From CAZGKW01 sp964526295 (GTDB taxonomy: Bacteria > Planctomycetota > Phycisphaerae > FEN-1346), in NCBI GenBank assembly GCA_964526295.1, contig CAZGKW010000032.1:1-51299 (forward strand): a stretch of DNA of 51,299 bases, in the 5' to 3' direction. Below the pieces are notes generated by a model. It did no database searches. It was not told where the DNA came from and saw only the letters and a program-made list of their open reading frames with translations. Shown piece by piece: positions 1-8,123 of the stretch. How positions within the stretch are numbered: the stretch's first letter is position 1; every line of letters starts with the position of its first letter. The translations under genes were made by a program, and so were the position numbers.

Positions 1-141
1 ATAGCGAAGGTCCGCGATGGATTGGCGGAACAGACGTTCGTGGTGCCCTGGTCGGCCGAGGAACCGGTCGGGCTGGACCAGCTTCGGCGTCTAGCGGGAT
101 TCGAGAGGCCCCAGGCCGAGGAAACATTGAAGCAAGCGTGA
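1..141 (+). CDS. arsA: ArsA-like arsenical pump ATPase, C-terminal end (cut by window edge)
   Basis: Only the last 46 codons are inside the window; the frame is open from base 1 to the TGA at 139-141. The visible tail reads VVPWSAEEPVGLDQLRRL, which resembles the C-terminal end of ArsA family ATPases (proline-tryptophan, acidic residues, then PVG and a leucine-rich helix). ArsA hydrolyses ATP to drive arsenite export through ArsB or Acr3. No Walker motif is visible because the N-terminal part is missing. Support comes from the ArsM-like methyltransferase 300 bases downstream. The stop is 18 bases before the next start, so an operon is likely. The call rests on a short stretch and would change if the upstream sequence showed another ATPase. 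Confidence 0.55.
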   Translation: MAKVRDGLAEQTFVVPWSAEEPVGLDQLRRLAGFERPQAEETLKQA

Positions 142-159
142 AGAAACAGGAGACAAGCC

Positions 160-387
160 ATGCCGACATACGATTACTGCTGCGAAGAGTGCTTCGAGAG
201 GTTTGAAACCCGGGCGTCGATGTCGAAGTACGAGGCCTATTTGAAGGACCACAAGCCGCGTTGTCCCCACTGCGGCTCACCCAAGACCGCCCGGGTGATA
301 TCGCCGGTCAACATTGCGTCACCGAGGGCGGAACGGGCAAGTCGTACCCGCGACGCGGGTTGCTGCCCCGGCGGTCGATGCGTTTGA
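160..387 (+). CDS. FmdB-type zinc ribbon protein with cysteine-rich tail
   Basis: A 75-residue protein starting MPTYDY, the usual beginning of FmdB/CxxC_CxxC regulatory zinc ribbons. Two cysteine pairs, C8-C11 (CCEEC) and CPHC near residues 35-38, can bind one zinc ion. The family is small and its role is poorly known; some members sit next to amidase or methyltransferase operons. The start is supported by AGGAG seven bases upstream. Unusually, after the ribbon the protein runs into a basic linker and ends with GCCPGGRCV. A similar CCPGG tail ends the AhpD-like protein at 1742-2017. Arsenic or other soft-metal binding by the tail is inference only. Confidence 0.8.
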   Translation: MPTYDYCCEECFERFETRASMSKYEAYLKDHKPRCPHCGSPKTARVISPVNIASPRAERASRTRDAGCCPGGRCV

Positions 388-441
388 GAACCCTTGAATC
401 AGGAGTTAGACAACACGAACCATGGAACCGGAGACCTTAAC

Positions 442-1167
442 ATGACAGCTCCAGTACACAGCACTACTGATGCAGAGGACACAGGTTGCTTCAAGACCGA
501 TGGCCCCGAAGAAAGATGGGATGCTGTCAGAGAAAAATACACCCTCTCAGCAGAAGCCTATTCCGCTGATACTCTAAGAATTCTAAGTGATGTTGGTGCC
601 TCCGAAAAGAGAGCATGTCTAATCGGATACAAAGAAGCTGTATTCCCTGGAGCAAATGTTGTGGATATGGGCTGTGGGCCGGGGTTGGATTCTTTGATAA
701 TGGCCCGGATGGTTGGGCCCAAAGGCAAGGTGATCGGTATTGATATCGCCGACAACATGTTGTTACTTGCCAGGCTCTTGGCCGGAACCTTGGACATAAC
801 AAATGTTGAATTTCGATGTGGTCTCATGGAAGACCTTCCCATAGACGAGTATTGTGCGGATGTTGTTGTATGTGCCGGCGCAATCAATCTCTCTCCTCAG
901 AAAGATAAGGTGTTCGCCACTGTCTACAGAATCCTTCGCAATGGTGGCAAGGTGATCATTAGAGACAGGCTTGCGTCAAAAGAGCTGCCCGCAGAGATAA
1001 CGAAAAATAGGGATCAATGGGCAGGGTGTATTGGTGGCGCTATCACACTGGAAGACTATTTGGAAAAGATGAATCAGGCGGGGTTTATCGGTATCAAGGT
1101 TGTAAAGACAGACAAGCTCTCCGACAGGTCGCCGGTGTATTGCGGGCACATTACCGCATCCAAGTAA
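442..1167 (+). CDS. arsM: arsenite S-adenosylmethionine methyltransferase (ArsM-like)
   Basis: Class I SAM-dependent methyltransferase: glycine-rich SAM loop VVDMGCGPGLD (about 73-83), acidic GIDIAD (99-104), then AINLSPQKDKVF (147-158), IIRDRLASKELP and the WAGCIGGA signature (193-200). ArsM enzymes bind As(III) through conserved cysteines; C196 in WAGC and C234 in PVYCGHI match the two best conserved, with C16 or C59 a candidate third. The ATG at 442 is chosen because GGAG lies eight bases upstream; an in-frame TTG at 394 would add 16 residues. The gene is visibly AT-richer than everything around it, which points to acquisition from a lower-GC donor. Product: methylated arsenicals, probably acting with the ArsA-like ATPase upstream. 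Confidence 0.88.
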   Translation: MTAPVHSTTDAEDTGCFKTDGPEERWDAVREKYTLSAEAYSADTLRILSDVGASEKRACLIGYKEAVFPGANVVDMGCGPGLDSLIMARMVGPKGKVIGIDIADNMLLLARLLAGTLDITNVEFRCGLMEDLPIDEYCADVVVCAGAINLSPQKDKVFATVYRILRNGGKVIIRDRLASKELPAEITKNRDQWAGCIGGAITLEDYLEKMNQAGFIGIKVVKTDKLSDRSPVYCGHITASK

Positions 1168-1286
1168 GATTGAATAACGACTATTCTGTCACAAGAGTTG
1201 TCGAACAATCGCATGCACTCGGACAGAAGAAGCGCCGCTCCTTCGTCGCTCTGCTTTCTACTGCCGGTGATGCGGGGAGATGAATC

Positions 1287-1670
1287 ATGGCCCTGTTGAC
1301 AGAGCAATGTTCGCAATCGCTGGCCGCGTTTGCCGAGTCGATCCAGAATACGGAAACCTGGCAGGAATGGAGCCAGGCGCAGCAAGCCCTTGAAAACGAC
1401 GCCGCCCTCATGCGGCTCTTCGCGCGGTACGAGGAACTGACTGGTGCGATGCGGAACGCCAAGGCGCACGGCAGCGGGCTTGGCGGCGAGCAGATGGTGG
1501 AACTGGCCCAGGTGCGCGAGGGAATCATCAACCACCCGCTGTACAGCCGCCGCGAGGAGGCCGAGGAGCGGCTGACCAGGCTTCTGCAAGGCATGAACTC
1601 CTTGCTGACAAAGCGCCTGGGCTTGGATTTTGCGGCGATGGCCGCACCGAAAGGCGCCTGCTGCGGATGA
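1287..1670 (+). CDS. YlbF/YmcA-family protein with terminal CC
   Basis: 127 residues, almost all alpha-helical, with a first segment like the YlbF (DUF964) family: FAESIQNTETWQEWSQA followed by a heptad-like helix and a last helix ending in LLTKRLGLDF. In Firmicutes, YlbF, YmcA and YaaT form a complex that binds iron-sulfur clusters and affects RNA processing and competence; that role cannot be assumed here. The start follows GGGGAG with six bases between. The protein ends KGACCG, so three of the four small proteins in this island finish with adjacent cysteines. About 120 bases separate it from the ArsM-like gene. Confidence 0.72.
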   Translation: MALLTEQCSQSLAAFAESIQNTETWQEWSQAQQALENDAALMRLFARYEELTGAMRNAKAHGSGLGGEQMVELAQVREGIINHPLYSRREEAEERLTRLLQGMNSLLTKRLGLDFAAMAAPKGACCG

Positions 1671-1741
1671 CGCGTTCGATTGGCCGACGCGTTGGCCGGC
1701 TTTCGCAGAACCGATAGGCGAGACACAAAAAGGAAGAAACA

Positions 1742-2017
1742 ATGGACGAGAAACTCAAGGAACTCATTGCAATTGGCGCGTCGGTGTCCGCCCACTGCCA
1801 GCCTTGCCTGACCTATCACGTCGGCAAGGCCCGCGAACTGGGCATTTCAGAAGGGCAGATCGCCAAGGCCGTGCAGATGGGGCAGATGGTCGCCAAGGGC
1901 GCGGAGCGGGCGATGCGTCAGTTCGCGGCCGAGGTCGTCGGATCTCCTTCGAATGCGGCCGCGCCCTCACCATGTTGCCCCGGAGGCGGCTCTGGAACCG
2001 GTGGAAAATGCTGCTGA
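1742..2017 (+). CDS. carboxymuconolactone decarboxylase/AhpD-like protein with cysteine-rich tail
   Basis: 91 residues. The N-terminal half matches the CMD/AhpD fold: LIAIGASVSAHCQPCLTYH carries the CxxC pair (C19, C22) with H26 four residues on, the AhpD-type redox arrangement, followed by GISEGQIAKAV. Such proteins reduce peroxides or disulfides and are common in arsenic gene clusters. The C-terminal 20 residues are a Pro/Gly-rich linker with PCCPGGG and a final KCC, resembling the zinc ribbon tail at 160-387. A ribosome site AAGGA lies seven bases before ATG. It is the last intact gene before the decayed region. Confidence 0.82.
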   Translation: MDEKLKELIAIGASVSAHCQPCLTYHVGKARELGISEGQIAKAVQMGQMVAKGAERAMRQFAAEVVGSPSNAAAPSPCCPGGGSGTGGKCC

Positions 2018-2056
2018 TCTGACGCGGCTTGTGGACCGCAGGAACGAGAAGACGCG

Positions 2057-2330
2057 ATGGATGATGTGTCGGCAAGACGGAAGTTGCTGAAGGCCTCGGG
2101 GATCGACGCCGGGTCGGCCCTCGATGTCGGCATGGGCGAGTGTGCGTGCATGTCGTTCCTGCTGGCTGCGAAGGGGGGCGACGTCATCGGGGTGGATCGC
2201 TCTTCGCAGGCCGTTCACGCGGCAAGGCAGGCCGCCGCCGACCGGCGGTTTCGGGGAAGTTTTCAGGCGCGGCGGGCCGCGATGCGCAACACCTCCCCTT
2301 CGAGGACGAGCAATTCGACGTCGTGAAGCG
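2057..2330 (+). pseudogene. SAM methyltransferase remnant (frameshifted and truncated)
   Basis: Starts as a normal class I methyltransferase: SALDVGMGECACMSFLLA is the SAM loop region and VIGVDRSS the acidic loop. Around base 2278 the frame breaks: the expected motif DAQHLPFEDEQFDVV continues in the next frame. Soon after (near 2330) homology stops and unrelated sequence follows. About 80 residues of a typical 200-250 residue enzyme remain. Its place after the arsenic genes suggests it was a second cargo methyltransferase. A sequencing error could explain the frameshift but not the loss of the C-terminal half. Confidence 0.65.
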
Positions 2331-2370
2331 GTTCGTTGCCGACGTCCCGGTCACGAGCCTCCCGCCCTCC

Positions 2371-2832
2371 ATGACGGTCATCGTGTGGCACGCCTCCGCC
2401 GCCGCCAATCAGAAGATGCCCATCGTCCTGGCGGGGTTCTCCGAAGAGCGGAAGTACGGGGGGCTGCAGGCGGTCGGACGCCGACTGGCCCGCGAAGGGC
2501 TGGACGTCCTGGCGGTCTTCCTGACCTCCGAAGTGTGGCTGCGCGAACCGAAGATGACGCCCGACGGCCCGGCGTACGGCCCCATCAAAGGCGAGGCGGT
2601 CTCCGTGGCAGGGACGACGCAGGACGGGCGGCGGAACCTCTGCCTGCTTCCCGTCCGGCGCGGCCGCAACCGGCGCATCATCCTGAAGACCGCCAAGGCG
2701 TCCGTCATGAGACACAGAGCGGGTAGCCGGAGCAAGGTGGGCGGCGACCTGCTGACCGCCTTCTGGCACGGCTACCAGCGCGGCCGGGTCCGGCGTCGGC
2801 CGCGCTCCGGTGCGCCCCCGAGCGGTAACTGA
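2371..2832 (+). CDS. hypothetical protein next to integrase, probably decayed
   Basis: An ORF of 153 codons from the ATG at 2371; no ribosome site stands out. The middle part (GLDVLAVFLTSEVWLR ... GPIKGEAVSVAGTTQDGR) looks like a structured alpha/beta domain, and LLTAFWHGYQRG near the end looks like a real helix. The intervening stretch is basic and low in complexity, as if partly frameshifted. I do not recognise a function. It lies between a broken methyltransferase and a broken integrase, so it is probably mobile-element cargo. It may be non-functional. Confidence 0.4.
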   Translation: MTVIVWHASAAANQKMPIVLAGFSEERKYGGLQAVGRRLAREGLDVLAVFLTSEVWLREPKMTPDGPAYGPIKGEAVSVAGTTQDGRRNLCLLPVRRGRNRRIILKTAKASVMRHRAGSRSKVGGDLLTAFWHGYQRGRVRRRPRSGAPPSGN

Positions 2833-2847
2833 AGCAAGGCGCGAGCG

Positions 2848-3417
2848 GTGAGAGTCTATCTGCCAAAGTGGAAAGACCCGAAGACCGGCAAGGCCCGTGA
2901 CGCGCGGACGTGGGTCATCGAGTTCGTCGACCACACCGAGACGCGCCGCAAGGTGATGGGCTTCAGGGACAAACGCCAGACGGAGGCCCTCGGGCGTCAG
3001 ATCGAGCGTCTTGTGAGCATGAGGGTTTCCGGCGAGCCGGTGTTCGCGATGCCCGACAAGCCCGTGAAGCTGGTCCAGGCCGACCTGAAGGCCGCACGCG
3101 CGGCGTGGCTCAGGGAGGCGGGAACGGATGCGGAGCGGAAGCGGCGCAGCGGCCTATCCTTCCTGAAGTACCGCGATTCCGCCGGTCGGGTCGCGGACTT
3201 CCACGCCCTCCGCCACACCTACATCTGGCGCCTCGTCGCGAGCGGGGCGAACATCAAGGTCTGCCAGGAGCTGGCCAGGCACTCGACGCCCATGCTGACC
3301 CTGGGACGCTACGCCCACATCCAGCTCGTCGACCCGATGCGGGCGCTCGAGGCCCTGCCCAACCTGTCGACTCCAGCCCCCCCAGCCGCCGTCCCCGCAA
3401 CGGGTACGCACGGCTGA
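2848..3417 (+). pseudogene. tyrosine recombinase (integrase), internally deleted
   Basis: Begins with GTG (AAGG eight bases upstream) and the N-terminal beta-rich arm region RVYLPKWKDPKTGKARDAR, then an early helix ending LVSMRVSGEP. It then jumps to the late catalytic domain: DFHALRHTYIWRLVASG holds the second catalytic Arg and His, LARHS the following His, and LTLGRYAH the tyrosine nucleophile. The core-binding domain and the first catalytic Arg are missing, so the 189-residue product is about half the usual 380-420. The C-terminal tail seems to continue in another frame to about 3578. It lies 170 bases from the 3' end of tRNA-Ser, the normal position for an integrase of a tRNA-targeted island. 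Probably inactive. Confidence 0.78.
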
Positions 3418-3678
<261 letters not shown>

Positions 3679-3743
3679 GCGGCGGACCGGCCAGTGATTT
3701 TACCGCTCAGGGCCGGCCGTCGTCCACCCCTTTGCGCAGGGAG

Positions 3744-4847
3744 CTATCGCTGCGTCGCTCCATCACGGGGCGACGCCGGCACGCCGTCCCGCTCCGCAGG
3801 CCCGGCGGCACCCCGTTCGCTGCCGCGCCCCCCGCCGTCGTCATCAGCGGACCGGGCCAGGAGGTAGAACTCGAGGTCCCGATAGGTATCGACGTCCGGA
3901 TACCCATCGCACGTCGGGGGGATGGCGAACCGGGCGTCGCCCGCCGGGAAGTACGACTCGGCCTTCAGACGGGCCCGGACGACCCGGTCGTCCGGCTCGG
4001 TCTGGCTGTCGATGCGGCTTCGCCTGCGGCCGTTGCCTTCGCGGCGCACCGACCACCCCCCGCCGTACGTGTCCGCCGCGTCCGCCAGGCGGGGCGGGGC
4101 GGGCGAGCTGGCGTTGTTGCGGTTGGCCAGCGTGAAACCCCGTCGCGGGCCGGGCCGGGCGATGCCCACCACGAAGGCGTACCGCTTCCCGGACTCGAAG
4201 GTCGGCTCGTCGTCGACCGTCAGGTTCCATTTCATATAGACGAACCGGCCGTCGCCGGCGGCGGCGAGGTCGGGCATCCGACCACCCTTCACGACGCGGA
4301 CCGGCTCGTACGCGATGCCCGTGACGAAGTCGTCGCATCGGTGGTTCGTGGAGAACCCGTGGGTCGCCTTCGTGCCGACCGGCGTGCCGTTGTCGTCGAT
4401 GACCGGCGTTCCAGTCACCTCGAAGAACTGGACGAACACGGGGGCCCCGGCCGTGCCTTCGAGGAACGCCGAGTCGCCGGGGCCGGTCCGAAGGACGATC
4501 GCATCGAGGACGAAAGTCCGGGGGGCCGTGAAGACCTGCCCCAGGTCCCGGTTGCGCTGATAGTAACCCTTGATCTTCCACTTGAGGGGTTCGCAGTTGC
4601 GGACGGAGGTGTTGCCTCCGGTGTTCGCCGCCACCTGCCGGACGACGACGCGCCGCTCCTCGATGGGGAGCTGCCGCACGACGGCCCGCCATTTCCTTTC
4701 CGAGCCTTTCTGCTCGTCGCGCGCCGGAAGCGTCGGGTCGAGCTTCCCCAGGGCGGTCACCTCGAGGCCCGCCCGAACCGGGCCCGTCAACCCGGCCGCG
4801 GCCATCACGACGGCGGCGGCCGCGATCCGCACCCCGCTGCCTCTCAT
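3744..4847 (-). CDS. exported protein of unknown function
   Basis: 367 residues with a Sec signal peptide (MRGSGVRIAAAAVVMAAAGL ... VRA). GGAGG seven bases before the ATG supports the start. The mature part is beta-rich and asymmetric: a middle segment DAIVLRTGPGDSAF followed by FVQFFEVTG and later WNLTVDDEPTFESGKRYAFV resembles carbohydrate-binding or jelly-roll domains that adorn planctomycete secreted enzymes, but I cannot name a family. The C-terminus is a low-complexity, charged, Gly/Arg/Asp-rich tail. It is the last gene of a run of five exported proteins on the minus strand, 90 bases after its neighbour. Confidence 0.72.
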   Translation of the reverse strand: MRGSGVRIAAAAVVMAAAGLTGPVRAGLEVTALGKLDPTLPARDEQKGSERKWRAVVRQLPIEERRVVVRQVAANTGGNTSVRNCEPLKWKIKGYYQRNRDLGQVFTAPRTFVLDAIVLRTGPGDSAFLEGTAGAPVFVQFFEVTGTPVIDDNGTPVGTKATHGFSTNHRCDDFVTGIAYEPVRVVKGGRMPDLAAAGDGRFVYMKWNLTVDDEPTFESGKRYAFVVGIARPGPRRGFTLANRNNASSPAPPRLADAADTYGGGWSVRREGNGRRRSRIDSQTEPDDRVVRARLKAESYFPAGDARFAIPPTCDGYPDVDTYRDLEFYLLARSADDDGGGRGSERGAAGPAERDGVPASPRDGATQR

Positions 4848-4937
4848 CGCCTATCCTCCATGCGCACGTCCCCGCCGCCGGGCGCGTCAGACCGACCCGC
4901 GAGCCGCGCCGACGGCCGACGCGCTGCGGCACGACGC

Positions 4938-6302
4938 CTACGGCTGAAACGCCGCGAACAGCTCATCGGGCTTCCCGGCGTTGCGCGGCCCGAAGTAGAC
5001 GTGTTTCCACCGGGTCCGCCGGGCCGGGTCGGCCATCAGGATGCCGCCTTTCTGGACGTCGTCAAAGAGCACGCCGTCCAGCTCAAGTGGCTGAAGCAAA
5101 AGCATGTTGATCTTACGCGGAATGTCGGCGGCGGAGCCGTACCGCTCGGCCCACCGACCGGACGCCTCCGCCCCGTTCCAGCGGATGACCAGCCGCGCTT
5201 TCGCCGGGTCGGCGCTGTGGACGGTGAGACTCGCGCCGGGCACGACGATGAGGCCGTAATAGTCGAGGGCCTGGTTGCTCGTCCAGAAAGGGTTGTACTT
5301 GTTGGGCCGGCTGCCGTACTTGCGGGCCTCCTCGGCCGCGGCGGCGGTGTCGAACCGGCCTTCCTTGTCGGCGCGAGGGATCTTGAAGTTGAAGGCGAGG
5401 GTGGCGTCGCGCGTCAGGGGCCGTTCGGGCGAACCGGCCCGCACCCGGCCCTGGACGAGCAGATCGTGGGCCTCGGGCTTGGCCACGCGCTTGGCGAAGT
5501 AGGACCCGGACTGGAGCTCGAGCGTGGCCTCGGGCCCGACGATGTTGATCGAGGCCGGGCCGGTCTTGACGCGGCTGTCGGGCCCGCAGATAATCAGCCC
5601 TTCGTTGATTTTGAATTCATCCCCGACGGCCAAGTTGCCCAGCAGCTCGACCGACGCGCCCCGCTGCTTGTTGACGACGAGCCAGTAGGAGATGTCGGTC
5701 AACCGCTCGCGCCCGCGCAGCGAGACCGTCGCGGGCTCGTTGTCGTTGCGGATGAACGTGTCGGCCGCACCGGCGACGGTGTAGTCATGGTTGCAATACA
5801 TCCCGCCGCCGCGCTTCAGCCAGATGTTGCCGATGAACGAGCGGATCCTGTCCGGCACTTTCGGGTGCGTCATCACGTAGGCCCCTCGTTCGATCGTCAT
5901 GTGGCGGACGGTCCAGGGAGGCGAAGCCACCTGGTACGGCCGGTCGGAGGCGGGGAACCAGAGGTCGACGGCCTCTCCGGGCTCCGGGGCGGCCGTGGCG
6001 GGGCGACCGTTTTCGAGCCAGGTCGCGGGGTCTTCGCGGTCGAGGCCCGGGTCGCGCCCGCGACGCTCGTCGTTCGTGCGACCGCGGCGGTCCTTGGCGC
6101 TCGTGCCGGGATGGGCCCACACCAGGAGCCGGGCCGGCTCCCACTTCTGCGTGACGAACGCTTCCTTGCCCGTGAGGAGAGGCCAGACCTGCCTGTTCGC
6201 GAACTGGGGGTCGTGGGCGGTCGGCTCGGCCGCGCGGACCAAAGGCGCGAAGAGGCCCACGGCGAGGAGGCCGGTCGCAACCGTTTGCTTGGCAACTCCC
6301 AT
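4938..6302 (-). CDS. secreted beta-helix-like protein, paralogue 1
   Basis: 454 residues after choosing the ATG at 6302, which has AAAGGAG nine bases upstream and opens a clear signal peptide (TVATGLLAVGLFAPLVRAAE). The mature start EPTAHDPQF, the LLVWAHPG block, a WLENGRPAT segment and GEAVDLWFPASDRPY recall the NW-x-DG-x-P...DDVVIP pattern of G8-like or PATR beta-helix repeats. Further on come short beta repeats such as NIWLKRGGGMY, SVELLGNLAVGDEFKINEGL and SINIVGPEATLELQSGSYFAKR. It is clearly paralogous to the protein at 8124-9464 over its whole length. No catalytic motif is recognised. It follows the sialidase by 58 bases and is probably co-transcribed. Confidence 0.75.
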   Translation of the reverse strand: MGVAKQTVATGLLAVGLFAPLVRAAEPTAHDPQFANRQVWPLLTGKEAFVTQKWEPARLLVWAHPGTSAKDRRGRTNDERRGRDPGLDREDPATWLENGRPATAAPEPGEAVDLWFPASDRPYQVASPPWTVRHMTIERGAYVMTHPKVPDRIRSFIGNIWLKRGGGMYCNHDYTVAGAADTFIRNDNEPATVSLRGRERLTDISYWLVVNKQRGASVELLGNLAVGDEFKINEGLIICGPDSRVKTGPASINIVGPEATLELQSGSYFAKRVAKPEAHDLLVQGRVRAGSPERPLTRDATLAFNFKIPRADKEGRFDTAAAAEEARKYGSRPNKYNPFWTSNQALDYYGLIVVPGASLTVHSADPAKARLVIRWNGAEASGRWAERYGSAADIPRKINMLLLQPLELDGVLFDDVQKGGILMADPARRTRWKHVYFGPRNAGKPDELFAAFQP

Positions 6303-6360
6303 GGCCGTCTGCTCCTTTCGCGTTTCGTGCCGGGGGAAAGCGGTCCACTCCGCTGCTCGC

Positions 6361-7971
6361 CTATCCCTCGCCCTCTTCCTCTCCGCCGCCGCGGCGGCGG
6401 CTGCCTGCTTCGCCCCCTTCCTCGCGGGCGCCGCCGCCCCTGCCTCCGCCGCCGCCTTCGCCACCATCCGGCCTGCGCGGGTCTCCGGAGCGGGCCGGGC
6501 GGTCGCTGACGCTCACGGCAACCGAGGACTTCTGCCCGGTCTCCTTGGCGTTGAAGGGGATGACGGTGTAGGTGTACCGCCCTCTGCCGAGGCCGGCGGC
6601 GTCGGTGACGGTCGTTGTAGCGGCGGGCACCTCGGCGACCAGGTAGGTGGCCTGACCCTCCTCATTCAGGCGCCGATAGACGCGGTAGCCGGTCACGTTC
6701 GGCGCGTCGGTCCAGGAGATCGTCACGCCCTCGGGCGTGCGGGTCGCCTGAACGCTCTGGATGCGCCCGGGCCAGTCGTCGGGCAGCGGCGCCGGCGGGG
6801 CGTCGGCAACGAGCTTGTCGGGGTCGAGGATGTAGTACTTCAGGAGCTCTTCCCCGCGGCCGGTGAACAGCAGATGGATCTTGCGGTCGGGGGTCTGGAT
6901 CATGCTGGGGTCGGCGTCCTCACCGCCGACGTCCTCGTGGAGCTGGAGCACCTGTTTCCAACTGGAGGCGTTGGTCGGGTCCTTCGAAATCCAGACGAAC
7001 AGGCCCCGGTGACGCTGGGGATGGTTGCAGCCCGCCGTCAGGTGCCAGCCCTGGGCGGGGCCGCCGTCAACGTCCAGGCTCAGCGCCGCCACGCCGGCGC
7101 CGCCCTTGGGGATCCGCGGAACGGCCGTCCAGGACTTGCCGCCGTCGGTCGTCAGGTAATTCCCTCCCGCGCGCATGATGTAAATGATGCTCTGGCGGTC
7201 GGGCGTCAGGACCAGGAAGTCTCCGAGGATGCCCCTGTCCAGACCATTGTCGTGGATACTGCTCCATGGTGTACCACCCGGAGTCTGCCCGGCGTAGTTG
7301 TCCGGCAGAACCTCGACTATGGCCGGGTACATGAAGCTGCCTTCCGATGCGAGCCACAGCCTTCCGTCCCCAAACTCCACCGGGGGGCTCATGGCGAACC
7401 GCAGGTGGCCTTTGGCGGGCTTGGGCGCCCAGAACGGATCGTCGCTGGTGGGGAAAGGTTTCGGCTCCGACCAGGTCTTGCCGTCGTCGTCGGAGAACAT
7501 CATCGCGGAGCCGGCGCCGCTGGGGTCGCCGTACCAGTACGCCGCGATAAGCGGCGCGCCCGGCTTGCTGGGCTGGAAGATAGTCCCGAAGTCGATCTGC
7601 CGGTTCTCGAGCCGCTTCGGTTCGGCCCACTGACTCGCGCCTTTCTCCAGGCGCGAGAAGAAGATCCGGTTGTGCGACGTGGCTTCGTCCGGCCCGCCGT
7701 TCCACATGAAGATCATCGTCCCCTCGCGCGTTCGGCAGAGCATGGACGGGTGGTTGTAGATGACGCGGTCGCCGTTCTCCAGCCGGGCGGTGGACTCGGC
7801 GATGTTGAGCATCTGCCGCCGGACGATCGCGCCCGTCCGCGGCCCGGAGTCGCCCGGGGCCGGCCCGGTGCGCGTGTCCACCCACGATTGTGCCGAGGCG
7901 ACCGAGACCGCGGCCGACAAGCCGACGGCCCCGACGAAGATCCAGAGATGCACCGATGTTAGGACTTTCAT
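6361..7971 (-). CDS. secreted sialidase/BNR-repeat protein with fibronectin type III domain
   Basis: 536 residues. Signal peptide MKVLTSVHLW...ASAQ at 1-28; the start is supported by AAGGA nine bases upstream. The catalytic beta-propeller region (about 50-390) has Asp-box motifs: SDDDGKTWSEP near 160-170 and TTDGGKSWTA further on. Early residues HPSMLCRTREGTMIFMWNGG resemble the start of exo-alpha-sialidase propellers. A fibronectin type III domain follows (SVQATRTPEGVTISW ... YRVYRRL), then an unusual tail of about 45 residues made of Gly, Arg and Glu. Sialidases of this type release terminal sialic or related sugars, but the substrate cannot be read from sequence. It lies between two paralogous beta-helix-like proteins. 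Confidence 0.8.
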   Translation of the reverse strand: MKVLTSVHLWIFVGAVGLSAAVSVASAQSWVDTRTGPAPGDSGPRTGAIVRRQMLNIAESTARLENGDRVIYNHPSMLCRTREGTMIFMWNGGPDEATSHNRIFFSRLEKGASQWAEPKRLENRQIDFGTIFQPSKPGAPLIAAYWYGDPSGAGSAMMFSDDDGKTWSEPKPFPTSDDPFWAPKPAKGHLRFAMSPPVEFGDGRLWLASEGSFMYPAIVEVLPDNYAGQTPGGTPWSSIHDNGLDRGILGDFLVLTPDRQSIIYIMRAGGNYLTTDGGKSWTAVPRIPKGGAGVAALSLDVDGGPAQGWHLTAGCNHPQRHRGLFVWISKDPTNASSWKQVLQLHEDVGGEDADPSMIQTPDRKIHLLFTGRGEELLKYYILDPDKLVADAPPAPLPDDWPGRIQSVQATRTPEGVTISWTDAPNVTGYRVYRRLNEEGQATYLVAEVPAATTTVTDAAGLGRGRYTYTVIPFNAKETGQKSSVAVSVSDRPARSGDPRRPDGGEGGGGGRGGGAREEGGEAGSRRRGGGEEEGEG

Positions 7972-8123
7972 TCCGAGCGATCCTTCCCCTCTCTTTGCCC
8001 GTGCGACGGGCCGCAGCGCTGCGGCCGCCTGGGCCGCCATCGCCCCCGCCGCCAGCACGGCCCGTCTGGAACGTTCCCGTTCTCAGGCGGTCTCCTGGTC
8101 CGCCGCGGGGCCGGGCCGCACGA

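Noticed and set aside
358..390. Selenocysteine at the TGA ending the zinc ribbon, because of the CC tail
   Set aside because: The TGA follows Val, not a CxxU context, and the downstream reading has no conserved extension or SECIS-like hairpin.
1074..1819. Minus-strand open frames opposite the YlbF and ArsM genes
   Set aside because: No ribosome site or domain; the plus strand encodes recognisable proteins over the same bases.
3732..6509. Plus-strand open frame of 925 codons opposite the exported-protein block
   Set aside because: Antisense shadow typical of GC-rich coding DNA; rich in Arg, Gly and Pro with no domain, while the minus strand encodes proteins with signal peptides and ribosome sites.
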